The notes beneath the pieces were generated by a model that saw only the letters and a program-made list of their open reading frames with translations, ran no database searches and was not told where the DNA came from. A DNA stretch of 64,000 nt, taken from NCBI GenBank assembly GCA_963850345.1, contig CAWKKW010000003.1:248001-312000 (forward strand), read 5' to 3'. Below, one piece after another: positions 37,352-46,701 of the stretch (position 1 is its first letter; each line of letters begins with the position of its first letter). Position numbers and translations under genes: made by a program. This DNA comes from CAWKKW01 sp963850345 (GTDB lineage: Bacteria; Acidobacteriota; Terriglobia; Terriglobales; Acidobacteriaceae).

Positions 37352-37367
37352 TGTTCCACGTGGAACA
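37352..37367. promoter_or_regulatory. parS centromere site 3
   Basis: Third identical copy, 71 bp after site 2. The remaining stretch to parA (37368-37604) holds no gene that I can see; it probably contains the parA promoter. Confidence 0.95.
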
Positions 37368-37604
37368 ACCTGCTCCCTGAAACTTTTTCACGAGTCTGCT
37401 CCCCGTTTGCCGGTGGTTTTCCACTGAAGGCGCAATTTTCGCTTCCGAATTCCCGCTTCAACAGTCGCGCGAAACCCGTTTGGCGTCAGGAGCTTGCAGG
37501 GGCAGCCGGAAAAGGCGCAAAAAGTTCTGCACAATCAGGGACCGGTTCTGCACAGGGCTTGTCGATTGCCTTGAGCGGACGTCCCCGGTAGTCTGACTGA
37601 AGTC

Positions 37605-38453
37605 ATGAGCAAGGTCTTAGCGGTCGTGAATCAGAAGGGTGGCGTGGGCAAAACCACTACCGCTATCAATCTCGCAGCTGCCCTGGCGATGGAAGAGCTT
37701 TCGGTATTGCTGATTGACTCCGACCCGCAGGCGAATACGACGGGGGGCCTCGGATTCAGCAGGGACGAGGAGCGGAACTCGATCTACGACGTGCTGGTAG
37801 GCGAGACGGATATCGCCGGCGCGACGCTCGACACGGAACTCCCAAAGCTTAAACTTTTACCCTCAAGCAAGAATCTGATCGGCGCGAATGTGGAGCTGAT
37901 TCAGGCAGACCGGCGGGCGTTTCGTCTGCGGGATGCACTGGACAAGGTTCGAAAAAAGTATGACTTCATCCTGCTGGATTGCCCTCCGGCCTTGGATCTG
38001 TTGACTTTAAACGCTTTAGTGGCCGCGGATCGGCTGCTGGTGCCGATGCAGGCGGAGTATTTTGCCCTGGAAGGCGTGAGCGAGCTGATGAACACGCTGG
38101 AGCGGGTGAAGGAGGCCTTCAACCCCGGACTGGAGATTGAGGGCGTGCTGCTCACCATGTATGACGACCGCACCAACCTGGCACAGCAGGTGACGGAGAA
38201 TTTGCGGGCCTATTTCAAGGAGAAGCTGTTCAAGACCGTGATTCCGAGGAATGTGCGGTTGGCGGAGGCGCCCAGCTATGGGAAGCCGGTCGCGCTGTAT
38301 GACCCTCGTTCGCGAGGAGCGGAGAGTTACCGCGACCTGGCACTGGAGCTGTTGTCGAGGAACGACCTCGAGAGCCCCAAGGCCAAGCTGGCGAAGCTGG
38401 CAGCCGCCAAGGCTCCGCCCGAAGTGCGGGTGCGGTTCTGGCCGTATGGCTGA
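37605..38453 (+). CDS. parA: Chromosome-partitioning ATPase ParA/Soj
   Basis: 282 residues: a deviant Walker A KGGVGKTT at residues 11-18 (the lysine of KGG is typical of MinD/ParA ATPases), DSDPQANTT, the Walker B-like FILLDCPPALDLLTLNAL, and the C-terminal NVRLAEAPSYGKPVALYDPRS. ParA binds DNA non-specifically and segregates ParB-parS complexes. The last 30 residues or so are an extension. Three parS sites lie upstream and parB 124 bp downstream. Confidence 0.96.
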   Translation: MSKVLAVVNQKGGVGKTTTAINLAAALAMEELSVLLIDSDPQANTTGGLGFSRDEERNSIYDVLVGETDIAGATLDTELPKLKLLPSSKNLIGANVELIQADRRAFRLRDALDKVRKKYDFILLDCPPALDLLTLNALVAADRLLVPMQAEYFALEGVSELMNTLERVKEAFNPGLEIEGVLLTMYDDRTNLAQQVTENLRAYFKEKLFKTVIPRNVRLAEAPSYGKPVALYDPRSRGAESYRDLALELLSRNDLESPKAKLAKLAAAKAPPEVRVRFWPYG

Positions 38454-38577
38454 GTTTCACCCAAAACAAGGACATGTGGGCGGACTGGCCGGCAGCGACT
38501 AAGGAAGCTGGCGGAGCGCCATCAGCAACGAATCTGAAAGTTCACGCGAAACCGCGATCCAGGGGAAGAGGAGCGTA

Positions 38578-39489
38578 ATGAGTACAGTGGTGGAATCTTC
38601 GAAGCGCCGCGCATTGGGCAAGGGACTCGAGTCGCTGCTCCCGGGGAAGCCCGCTGCCGTTCCGCAGGCATCCTCACCCACAGTCGTCACCGAGGAGAGT
38701 GGCAGGCCACGGGAGATTCCGGTGGAGGCGATCGAGCGAAATCCTTTCCAGACGCGGACGCGGTTTGATGAGCAGCAGCTGAAGGAGTTGGCGGACTCGA
38801 TCGCGGCGACCGGGGTGGTGCAGCCTATCCTGGTGCGGCCGGTGGCGGACGGGCGGTTCCAGTTGATCGCGGGCGAGCGGCGCTGGCTGGCTTCCAAGCA
38901 GGCAGGCAAGGCGACGATTCCGGCAGTGATTCGGCCGGTGTCGGACCAGCAGGCGATGGAGATGACCATCGTCGAAAACCTGCAGCGCGCGGACCTGAAC
39001 CCGATCGAGCAGGCGCGGGCGTATGACCGGCTCGGACGCGAATTCAAAATGACGCAGGAGCAGATGGCGCAGCGCACGGGCAAGGACCGGGCGTCGGTGG
39101 CGAATTTTTTGCGGCTGCTGCGGCTGCCGGTCGAGGTGCAGTCCAAGGTCGAAGGCGGCGAGTTGAGCTTTGGCCACGCGCGGACGCTGCTGGCGCTGGA
39201 TTCACCGGAGGCCATTCTAAAGGCGGCGCAAAAGGTCGGCGCGCTTTCGATGTCGGTGCGGCAGACCGAGACGTATGTGCAGGGGCTGCTGAATCCGGAG
39301 AAGCGGCAGAAGGAGGAGGCCAGAAAGCCGGCGCTCGACCCGAATGTGCGCGAGGCACAGGAGCGGCTGCAGCGGTCGCTGGGGTTGAAGGTGCACATCG
39401 AGGATAAGCAGGGGCGGGGGCGGGTGATCATCGAGTACGGGCGGTTGGAGGATTTCGATGCGCTGCTGGCGGCGATTACCGGGGAGTGA
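38578..39489 (+). CDS. parB: Chromosome-partitioning protein ParB/Spo0J
   Basis: ParB is a CTP-dependent DNA clamp that loads at parS. The 303-residue product has the N-terminal ALGKGLESLLP (ParA contact), the CTPase region with NPFQTRTRF, GVVQPILVRP and GERRW, the ENLQRADLNPIEQA block, a helix-turn-helix (MTQEQMAQRTGKDRASVANFLRLL) that reads parS, and a C-terminal dimerisation domain. Start at ATG 38578. It is followed by a small hairpin (39493-39511, arms CGTAAC/GTTACG) and tRNA-Ser. Confidence 0.96.
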   Translation: MSTVVESSKRRALGKGLESLLPGKPAAVPQASSPTVVTEESGRPREIPVEAIERNPFQTRTRFDEQQLKELADSIAATGVVQPILVRPVADGRFQLIAGERRWLASKQAGKATIPAVIRPVSDQQAMEMTIVENLQRADLNPIEQARAYDRLGREFKMTQEQMAQRTGKDRASVANFLRLLRLPVEVQSKVEGGELSFGHARTLLALDSPEAILKAAQKVGALSMSVRQTETYVQGLLNPEKRQKEEARKPALDPNVREAQERLQRSLGLKVHIEDKQGRGRVIIEYGRLEDFDALLAAITGE

Positions 39490-39598
39490 TAACGTAACTT
39501 AGTCTGTTACGATTATAGTCGACGGAGTGCGGCAACGCTGCAAAGCGGGCTAAGCGACTGCTGGAGGTCGCGCTGATAGACTAAGGGAACGCGCACGC

Positions 39599-39688
39599 GG
39601 AGGGATGTGTGAGCGGTTGAAACAGGCGGTCTTGAAAACCGCTTTACCCTAGCGGGTAACGGGGGTTCGAATCCCTCTCCCTCCGCCA
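39599..39688 (+). tRNA. tRNA-Ser(TGA)
   Basis: A class II tRNA of 90 nt including CCA. Acceptor GGAGGGA pairs with TCCCTCC (39678-39684), discriminator G, encoded CCA 39686-39688. The anticodon stem GCGGT/ACCGC encloses loop CTTGAAA with anticodon TGA at 39633-39635. A long variable arm (TACCCTAGCGGGTA) and T-arm GGGGGTTCGAATCCC complete it. Confidence 0.97.
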
Positions 39689-39806
39689 TCTTCTCGCTGG
39701 GCGTGCTTAGCCAGGCTAAGGCGGCTGGTGCTTCCTTCTCTACTAGGCCCTCTGGTCAGTTGGAATAACTTGCCGCATCTGAGCATTTGATCCTTCTCCC
39801 CGGCGG

Positions 39807-40760
39807 CTAGAGATCGCTGGCGAGATCTGTCTTAGCTTCCTCCCGACTTCCCGACGAGAGCCAGAAACTTCGATGCATGGATAGCTTCTGCTTGATGCGA
39901 AGGCTAAGGTGGTTTTCTGCCCGACCGAGGCGGTAGCCCAGCAGCTTGGCCGCGGTGCGCAGCAGGGCGGAGGGAATCGTCAACGGCGAATTTGCCTTCA
40001 GATAGGCAAGTTCCGATCGGACAAATCGACTTCCTTCTTCTGACGCTGCTCCGAACTCTCGCAGCAGCCACGACTCTCGCGCGTGCAAGACGCCGACGTC
40101 GAAGTAGCGTTTGAATTCCTGGGTGATGGTGTAGTCGTGAGAGTGGAAGACCTGGGCATCTGAGGCGTACGCGATCTTCCAACCCTGGAGCAGGAGACGG
40201 GCCGCAGTCACGGTGTCTTCGCCGAAGATGACATCGGTGGGAAATCCGCCAGTGGCCTCGAGAGCGGTGCGGCGGTAAGCCGCGAAGGAGTTCGAGACGA
40301 ATATCGATTTAAAACCCAGACGAATGCGCGCTTCCAAGGTGTGAACAGCGGAGACCGCAGGATAGTTGAAGAGGCGCGCATGGGCTTCAATCGGTCCGGC
40401 CGCGGGTCTTGGGAGTTGCCGGCCATAGGAGATGGCAACGGTCGAGTCGGCGAAGGGTTGGAGGAGGAGGTCGATCATCCGGTTCCCTGCCAGCACCGCA
40501 TCCTGTGTGAGGAAGACGAGGATATCGGCCTGGGGGACAAGACTCGCAGCCCACTGGCGCGTTCCGCCGTGATTGAACTCCTGACGAGGGACTTGTACCA
40601 CACGAAAGCCACAGCTGCGGGCAAGATCAGCAGTTGTGTCGGACGAGGAGGAGTCCACGATCAACACTTGTTCAGGGGGCACGGAGTTTAGAAGCGGCGA
40701 AGCGAATTGATCCCACTCGCGAGCAGCGTTCAAAACCGGGACTATGATGGCAATCTGAAT
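39807..40760 (-). CDS. Family 2 glycosyltransferase, probably rhamnosyltransferase-like
   Basis: GT-A-fold transferase: IAIIVPVLNAAR at the start, VLIVDSSSSDTTADLA, FLTQDAVL at the metal/nucleotide site, then FVSNSFAAYRRTALEATGGFP and FGEDTVTAARLL. The C-terminal half resembles rhamnosyltransferases. The first ATG, GTG or TTG in frame (TTG 40733) would cut off the first beta-strand. The natural N-terminus (IQIAIIVPVLN) begins at an ATT codon at 40760, 10 nt after an AGGAGA (40771-40776). Either ATT is a rare start or one base is wrong and the gene starts at GTG in the neighbouring frame. First gene of the polysaccharide locus. Confidence 0.82.
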   Translation of the reverse strand: MQIAIIVPVLNAAREWDQFASPLLNSVPPEQVLIVDSSSSDTTADLARSCGFRVVQVPRQEFNHGGTRQWAASLVPQADILVFLTQDAVLAGNRMIDLLLQPFADSTVAISYGRQLPRPAAGPIEAHARLFNYPAVSAVHTLEARIRLGFKSIFVSNSFAAYRRTALEATGGFPTDVIFGEDTVTAARLLLQGWKIAYASDAQVFHSHDYTITQEFKRYFDVGVLHARESWLLREFGAASEEGSRFVRSELAYLKANSPLTIPSALLRTAAKLLGYRLGRAENHLSLRIKQKLSMHRSFWLSSGSREEAKTDLASDL

Positions 40761-41022
40761 TGCGGATTCGTCTCCTGTTGGGTCACTGCGGTTGTTCGGT
40801 GGCGCTGGTCACCGGGTGCGTGCGAATGGCATGGTTGCGATGTAGTACCAATTAGAGAAACTGCCGTCATTGTATGCCGGCGTGCGCACAATCGCATCGG
40901 GGGTGGACGAGTGCTTCGTATCTGCCAGAATGGGGCGCTGAATTCCTCGTACGCTCATACGCTAAAATGTTCTATTGCACCTCAGATTGTAATCTTTGCT
41001 ATATCTCCAGAGGTTCACACAA

Positions 41023-41742
41023 ATGGTTGTTTCGTACGGGACTCTACCGGCGTTCCCAGGGTGGGGCGACGGCAAGGAGTTTCTAACGCCGATCATTGAC
41101 CAATTCGGCTGCAAGCACATTCTGGAGATTGGTTCCGGCGCGAATCCTACTTTGAAACCTGCAGATGTTAAGAGTAGAAATATTTCGTATGTAACGAGCG
41201 ACGTGGACGCCGCAGAGATGGAGAAAGCCGACCCGGCCTTTGATCGGCTGGTACTCGATCTCTCTGGAAAGGGAGTAAGTCCTGGCTTAGTCGGCCAGTT
41301 TGATTTGGTCTTTTCGAGAATGGTTGGGGAACATGTAACTGATGGTGAGTTATTTCATAAAAACATTCATCTTCTTTTGCGCCCGGGTGGCATTTCAGCG
41401 CACTGTCTTTCTACTTTATGGTGCCTTCCTTTTGCCGCGAATCGTCTGCTCCCCGAATTCCTCTCCGACAACATCTTGAACCTGTTTTTACCTCGGGATC
41501 GGCACAGACACGGTAAATTCGTTGCTCGATATAGCTGGTCTCGAGGTCCTACCAAGAAGATGATTGGTCGCTTTGAAAGTCTTGGGTTCGAGGTCGTAGA
41601 CTATGTCGGCTTCTTTGGCCATCCCTACTACACCAGGATTCCGTGGTTGCACCGCGTGGAGATGGTGAAGGCAAACTTGCTGCAGAGATGGCCTTTACCG
41701 GCCCTCTGCAGTTACGCAACGATCATCCTTCGCAAACGATGA
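41023..41742 (+). CDS. SAM-dependent methyltransferase of the polysaccharide locus
   Basis: 239 residues from ATG 41023, which follows an AGAGG site by 9-10 nt; the frame is open upstream to TTG 40996. Class I methyltransferase: motif I ILEIGSGANPTL, an acidic motif II (YVTSDVDAAEMEKADP), motif IV-like FDLVFSRMVGEHV and HLLLRPGGISAHCL. The C-terminal part has several aromatic and hydrophobic stretches (VVDYVGFFGHPYYTRIPWL). It probably methylates a sugar or lipid-linked intermediate, or acts as a chain terminator; the substrate cannot be deduced. Confidence 0.75.
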   Translation: MVVSYGTLPAFPGWGDGKEFLTPIIDQFGCKHILEIGSGANPTLKPADVKSRNISYVTSDVDAAEMEKADPAFDRLVLDLSGKGVSPGLVGQFDLVFSRMVGEHVTDGELFHKNIHLLLRPGGISAHCLSTLWCLPFAANRLLPEFLSDNILNLFLPRDRHRHGKFVARYSWSRGPTKKMIGRFESLGFEVVDYVGFFGHPYYTRIPWLHRVEMVKANLLQRWPLPALCSYATIILRKR

Positions 41743-41809
41743 TCTTCTTACACCTGCTCTCGGCTGGTAGGCAAAGGACCCAGGATCACCCCGAGCAACG
41801 AAGACAGGA

Positions 41810-43543
41810 CTAGTGCTCGAGCTTTTTCGGATACCAAGTAATCTGAACCGCGGTGCTGACGTTGCTACGCGGGCCGGAACTCAGGAAGGGCGCCTTCCAC
41901 TCTTCCGCTTGCAGCCATGCATTCAGTTCCACCTCGGTGCGTAAGCGCTTTACAACCTCCACGGAGAAGTCGTGCTGAGTTGCTCCGCCTGGGATGAAGT
42001 CCTTTGCTGCCTTTGCATTTCGATAAGAGACCTGCACCCATTCCCTTGGGCTCAGGTGATAGTTGACCCACAGCTGGCCCCCTTTCGCCTCGCGTCCAAT
42101 CCAGTCACCGAAAATTTGGCCCTTGTTCGTATAGCCCTGAACTTGGACACCTTCATGATAGTTAAACTGACCGCCGACGCTCCTTGAGGTGGGAGGGTCT
42201 GTCGAAACGGCTTCCGCGCGAAAGTCGAGCTTGGCCATTCCAGGGAAGTGGGAGAGGTAAATGCCTGGGCGCACGGACGCGCGTCGGGGCGCGCTGATGG
42301 GGCTGACATCGTCGTGCGCGATCGAATCGCTATACAAGGTAACCCAGTTCCTGAGATATGGGATGCGGTAAGAAAAGTCGAAGGCCCCAAACCTTGCGCC
42401 CGGATCTGCACGGGAAAACTTTTGTGTTCCGCCTGCGGCCTGGACGCTGAAGAAGCTTCTCAGAAAGGTATGGAGGGTGATAGGTACGTGACCCTTGCCA
42501 CCCCAAATGACGGTACGTTCAAACCCTATTTCTACATTTCGGGTCGGCTTGAAACTGATTTTCTCGCCATGAACCCATGGATCATTCGGATCTGTATGGC
42601 CCTTAAGGCTTCCCACCAGAAAATCGTAACGGAAGGGACCCGTAATCCTAGACAGGCCAGGGATTGACAACGGCTCGACTCTATTGATACGAAAGGAATA
42701 AATGTTCTCTGAGTTGTTACTCCAGGCCATGCCGCCGCCGCGGGCGGTACCCATCCACTCATCGCTCTTGCCGAAGGAGATCTCATGGTTCAGCAAATGG
42801 ACGGAGAGGTTGGCCTCAAGCAAACGAAAGTCATTAATAGTTGAAATAGGACCTTGAGAAATGGTCGCCTGATTTGGACCGAAGGGGACCAGATCAATGG
42901 CAGACAGCGTTTGCGCCTGGACCGTCGAATATCCGGCTGCGGACGGGCTATGTTGAAACTCTCCGCGGAGGTCCAGGGAGAACCGGCCGCCCGTTCCGTA
43001 TCCCCCGATGCCGATGACATCGTTGAATCCCTCTTCATAGGGCCGCCCATAGTCATTGACGATCGTCTGCCCGAGGTGAAAACTATCGCGCAGCGGGCTG
43101 CCAGAGATTCCCAGCGCTCGATTGTAGATGCGGTCGATTCCAATTGTACGACCCCCTTCAAGCGCGAGCTTCAGGTCGGGGGCGAATTCTCGCGTCAGTG
43201 CCTGAAAAATTGACCAGGCCTCTTCATCGTTCGGATGGTCGGCCAACTTGTTCGAGGCTTCTGCAAGCATGTTTGCGGCACTCAGCCTGGTCCAAGGCCG
43301 CAATCCTAGATAGGCAATATCAACATATCCAAAAGCCTGAAGGCGCATCATCGCCGGATATATCCAGCTATCGAGAGAAATGTAGGGCGATCCAACCGAG
43401 GAATCGTCGGGGGCGAGTTCAAGTACTGGGTCGGGGAACGGAATTGCGGTAGCAGCCGAGTGCTGCGAATTCTGCGCATGCACGACGCAAATCGGGGCGA
43501 TGCCCAGCAGGATTGCGCCAACGAAGGATAGACTCAACCGCAA
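41810..43543 (-). CDS. wzi: Wzi-like capsule assembly outer-membrane protein
   Basis: 577 residues with a signal peptide (MRLSLSFVGAILLGIAPICVVHAQ), an N-terminal periplasmic helical part (DSWIYPAMMRLQAFGYVDIAYLGLRPWTRLSAANML) and a beta-barrel rich in aromatic strand ends, closing in VQITWYPKKLEH. This matches the Capsule_assembly_Wzi family, whose E. coli member is a lectin-like barrel that anchors capsule to the cell surface. It is convergent with the methyltransferase and divergent from wzz. A relic of a paralogous 3' end lies at 1435-1518. Confidence 0.85.
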   Translation of the reverse strand: MRLSLSFVGAILLGIAPICVVHAQNSQHSAATAIPFPDPVLELAPDDSSVGSPYISLDSWIYPAMMRLQAFGYVDIAYLGLRPWTRLSAANMLAEASNKLADHPNDEEAWSIFQALTREFAPDLKLALEGGRTIGIDRIYNRALGISGSPLRDSFHLGQTIVNDYGRPYEEGFNDVIGIGGYGTGGRFSLDLRGEFQHSPSAAGYSTVQAQTLSAIDLVPFGPNQATISQGPISTINDFRLLEANLSVHLLNHEISFGKSDEWMGTARGGGMAWSNNSENIYSFRINRVEPLSIPGLSRITGPFRYDFLVGSLKGHTDPNDPWVHGEKISFKPTRNVEIGFERTVIWGGKGHVPITLHTFLRSFFSVQAAGGTQKFSRADPGARFGAFDFSYRIPYLRNWVTLYSDSIAHDDVSPISAPRRASVRPGIYLSHFPGMAKLDFRAEAVSTDPPTSRSVGGQFNYHEGVQVQGYTNKGQIFGDWIGREAKGGQLWVNYHLSPREWVQVSYRNAKAAKDFIPGGATQHDFSVEVVKRLRTEVELNAWLQAEEWKAPFLSSGPRSNVSTAVQITWYPKKLEH

Positions 43544-44015
43544 TGCTCACCTCGTAATATCGCTCATTCGAGCACTAAATTGGCAACAGGGACTGTCTGC
43601 CAATGCCCGGATCAGAACAAGCTCACATCTTTGGCGATAGCTGCCCGGCGCCAGGGCTCCCGAGTCTTCAATGGAACCTGCCGAAAGGGATACTTCGATC
43701 TTAATGTAGTTAGTGCCACCTTGATTCAAGAGTTCGCTCGCGCCCGCCCAATGTTCCTGTTCGAGGCTGAACATCGTCAGTCCAGATCGGAACGTGCCTT
43801 GGTACACATGAGGCACGCTAAGTTCCCGAGTGCAATCTTTCCGCGAAATCGTTCGTCTCTACTACCGTGGCTCACTCTTCTTTCCGAATACCTTGCTTGA
43901 TCCAAATCCCTCAGCGTTTTGGTTCTCCGAATGGAGCAGTACTACATGATTATTCGGCAGGCGAGAGCCTGTTGTTCCCAAGGGCCCAAACGCCAGGCCG
44001 CGCGACGTTCGGGTC
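43544..44015. other. 472-bp divergent intergenic region between wzi and wzz
   Basis: No convincing gene. An 89-codon minus-strand frame (43547-43816) shows no family signature. The region presumably carries the promoters of both flanking surface-polysaccharide genes, but I cannot point to clear -35/-10 pairs. Confidence 0.4.
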
Positions 44016-45320
44016 ATGCGTTACGATAAGTTCGTGCATATGAATAAGCTCGAGCAAACAACAGAGCCGCCACTCGATTTAACTCCATCCCCTGGCCCGG
44101 AAAGCATCGATGTTCTGGATATGCTGCTAGCCCTGGGACGTAGAAAGCGCCTGATTGGAATGACTACCCTCGCCGCACTCGTCGTCGGTGCGGTAGTGTC
44201 GCTTTTGCTCAAACCCCACTTCACGGCGACTGCAATCATCCTGCCGCCACAGCAGCAGCAGTCGTCGGCAGCGTCGCTTCTAGGTCAATTGGGATCATTG
44301 GCATCGCTAGGTGGAAGTAGCTCGGGTCTCAGCCTGAAAACGCCGGCAGATATGTATGTTGGCATTTTGCAGAGCCGTACGATCGCAGACAAAATCATCA
44401 GGGAACTGAAGTTGCAAGCAGTCTACAAACGGAAAAATATGCAAGACACTCGGGTGTCTTTAAAATCACACACAGAAATCGAGGTGGGTAAAGATAGCCT
44501 GATCCACATATCCATTACGGATCAGGATCCGAACCGAGCCAGTGACATCGCGAATGCGTACGTAAGTGCACTTTACGGTTTAAACTCGGTCCTTGCGATT
44601 ACCGAAGCAGCTCAGCGTCGAGTGTTTTTTGATCAGCGGCTAGACGGTGAGAAGAAGGCACTCACGGCGGCGGAAGAGGACTTGAGGGCCACCCAGCAGC
44701 GAACCGGTCTCATTCAGGTCAGCGGGCAAGCGCAGCTGATTATCTCGACAATCGCTCAGCTTCGTGCCGAAATCGCAAGTCGTGAAGTCCAGATGCAATC
44801 CGAGCGCACCTTCGCCACGGAGCAGAATCCTGACATAACTCGAATTCAAGAAGAGATCTCGACCATGCGCTCTCAACTTGCGAAACTCGAAAACGACCAA
44901 GAGCGAAAGTACCGGCCCGGCAATATTGCAGTACCTGCAGGTCGCGTCCCTGAGGAAAGCCTTGAATACGCCCGAAAGCTGCGAGAAGTGAAGTACCACG
45001 AAACTCTCTTTGATCTGCTTTCTCGGCAATATGAGGCAGCTCGAATCGACGAAGCAAAATCGGCACCAATCATCCAAGTCATCGATCATGCGATCCCTCC
45101 AGACAAGAAATCTGGACCGCACGGGTCCCTGATTACACCAGCTTGTGGATTAGCTGGATTTGTCGCCGCTATCCTCTACGTGCTTTTCATGTATAGCTTC
45201 GATTGGTTGAAGCAGACGCCGGAGACTGCCAGGAAACTGGAGTATCTCCGTTCGGAATTTCTTGGTCGCCGACGAAAGCCCGTGCCAGATAAAGGAAGTC
45301 TGAACTCGGTTGCTCGCTAG
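44016..45320 (+). CDS. Wzz-type polysaccharide chain-length determinant
   Basis: 434 residues with the Wzz/PCP topology: an N-terminal cytoplasmic segment (ESIDVLDMLLALGRRKRLI), first membrane helix (LIGMTTLAALVVGAVVSLLL), a periplasmic domain with a Gln/Ser/Gly-rich start (PPQQQQSSAASLLGQLGSLASLG) and long coiled-coil helices (about 200-320), and a second helix near residues 380-400 (LITPACGLAGFVAAILYVLFM). It has no cytoplasmic kinase domain. It would set the chain length of the polymer made by the Wzy-like protein encoded next to it. ATG 44040 is an alternative start. Its TAG stop directly abuts the stop of the convergent wzy-like gene. Confidence 0.87.
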   Translation: MRYDKFVHMNKLEQTTEPPLDLTPSPGPESIDVLDMLLALGRRKRLIGMTTLAALVVGAVVSLLLKPHFTATAIILPPQQQQSSAASLLGQLGSLASLGGSSSGLSLKTPADMYVGILQSRTIADKIIRELKLQAVYKRKNMQDTRVSLKSHTEIEVGKDSLIHISITDQDPNRASDIANAYVSALYGLNSVLAITEAAQRRVFFDQRLDGEKKALTAAEEDLRATQQRTGLIQVSGQAQLIISTIAQLRAEIASREVQMQSERTFATEQNPDITRIQEEISTMRSQLAKLENDQERKYRPGNIAVPAGRVPEESLEYARKLREVKYHETLFDLLSRQYEAARIDEAKSAPIIQVIDHAIPPDKKSGPHGSLITPACGLAGFVAAILYVLFMYSFDWLKQTPETARKLEYLRSEFLGRRRKPVPDKGSLNSVAR

Positions 45321-46679
45321 CTAGACATTGCGGTGAGCCGTGCCTGCGAGTGCGTCTTCGAGCCGAACAGCGATTTCTGCGTGACTCTGGACGGAACGTT
45401 CGGCCAGATTGGACATCATTGCGAAAAAGACAATTTGGAAGATGACTGGCAAGTAGAACCAAAAATTAACGAAGAAAGAGAAGGCCGAACAAAAATATAA
45501 CGTGGCAAACGTCCCGAGTCTGAAGAGCGAGGCTCTGGCATAGAAAGCTCTGCGCTGTCGTTGTGCTACCCACAGCGCCACCATTGTCAAGAGCACAATT
45601 CCAGCTACTCCCAAGTCCTGATACATCGGATAGAGGTAAGAAGAAACAGTGAAATTACTAACTTCTAAATATGATGGCGTATCGTAAGTTGGCCGAAGGA
45701 AAGATGGGATAAGTTGCGAAAGCGAGGAGCCATCGTAAAATGGCGCGTTTGACGAAAACATCAAGTTATTCACGTTAGCGATATTGAAGAAAGAGTATGA
45801 ATAGAGCCAAATAACGGGAGCTGGGACCCACAAATATTCCGGACGAACTTTGGCGAGAGATTTGATATCCCCGCTGCGAAAAGAACCTGCGATTGAAAAC
45901 AGCACACCTGCCGTAAGCAGAGCGATGGCAAGTGTCCTCACCTTCAGCCTGTTCCTCAGGAGAGAAAACACAATAACGCTTTCAACCGTGAGGGAGAGGA
46001 GGTTCTGTCTCGTGACGAACAGGATGAAGATCACGATGACTAGCACAAATCGCAGGATGTGAGTTAGGCGCCTGGTTCGAAGATACAGCACCAAGTGAAG
46101 AATTCCCCAGGCGTTCGCAAATGCCAAGTACACACCGTAAAGCCCATGAACCCCGAAGTCCAGGTATCCAGTATCTCCAGTAAGGATTCCACGTATCAAC
46201 GGCACATAACCTGCGATCAAGACGTTCAATACTGTAAGAGATACGAAGATTGCATCTAGGCAGTGCAGCACAAACTTCGGTCGCAGCAAAGACGGTCTCG
46301 GTTTCTTCCATCCTAAAGTCTGTTGACGTGCAGGCAGGTTCGGACTTGTGACTAGGAGCGCCGCTAAGATTGCCAAGATTACAAGTCTGTCTGTCTCACG
46401 ATGCAATGTGATCGCATAGTCGCTCAACGGAATCAGCGAAAAAACAAGAATCAAGATCCACGGCAAGCAAAAAACCACAAAGGGATCTAAATAATCCAAC
46501 CTTCGATACGCGATCACCTCGAAGAGGACGCAAGCGATCACAAAGATCATGGCGAGCGGAGTGAGAAAGAAGTAGAGGAGATACAGCGATAATCCGACGA
46601 ACGCAGCATGTATAGCAAACAGGCGAAGAGAGACGGGCGTAGCCTTGAGCAAAATAGAGTCCTTAGAAGAGAAACTCAT
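45321..46679 (-). CDS. Wzy-like O-antigen/oligosaccharide polymerase
   Basis: 452 residues, about 11-12 membrane helices with a large hydrophilic loop (about residues 255-335: AGSFRSGDIKSLAKVRPEYLWVPAP... through SYLEVSNFTVSSYLYPMY). This is the usual shape of Wzy polymerases and of the oligosaccharide repeat unit polymerase family. Such proteins have little sequence identity, so the call rests on topology and neighbours (wzz, wzx, glycosyltransferases). It would polymerise lipid-linked repeat units on the periplasmic face. The start is 22 bp before the stop of the upstream glycosyltransferase. Confidence 0.75.
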   Translation of the reverse strand: MSFSSKDSILLKATPVSLRLFAIHAAFVGLSLYLLYFFLTPLAMIFVIACVLFEVIAYRRLDYLDPFVVFCLPWILILVFSLIPLSDYAITLHRETDRLVILAILAALLVTSPNLPARQQTLGWKKPRPSLLRPKFVLHCLDAIFVSLTVLNVLIAGYVPLIRGILTGDTGYLDFGVHGLYGVYLAFANAWGILHLVLYLRTRRLTHILRFVLVIVIFILFVTRQNLLSLTVESVIVFSLLRNRLKVRTLAIALLTAGVLFSIAGSFRSGDIKSLAKVRPEYLWVPAPVIWLYSYSFFNIANVNNLMFSSNAPFYDGSSLSQLIPSFLRPTYDTPSYLEVSNFTVSSYLYPMYQDLGVAGIVLLTMVALWVAQRQRRAFYARASLFRLGTFATLYFCSAFSFFVNFWFYLPVIFQIVFFAMMSNLAERSVQSHAEIAVRLEDALAGTAHRNV

Positions 46680-46701
46680 GGCAGTTCTTGCAAGCTAGCC
46701 G

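Noticed and set aside
37198..37367. Short CRISPR-like repeat array
   Set aside because: The three repeats are 16-bp perfect palindromes matching parS, with spacing of 67 and 55 bp between them and parAB adjacent.
43547..43900. Small genes between wzi and wzz
   Set aside because: Overlapping frames on both strands (89 and 106 codons) without ribosome sites or recognisable sequence.
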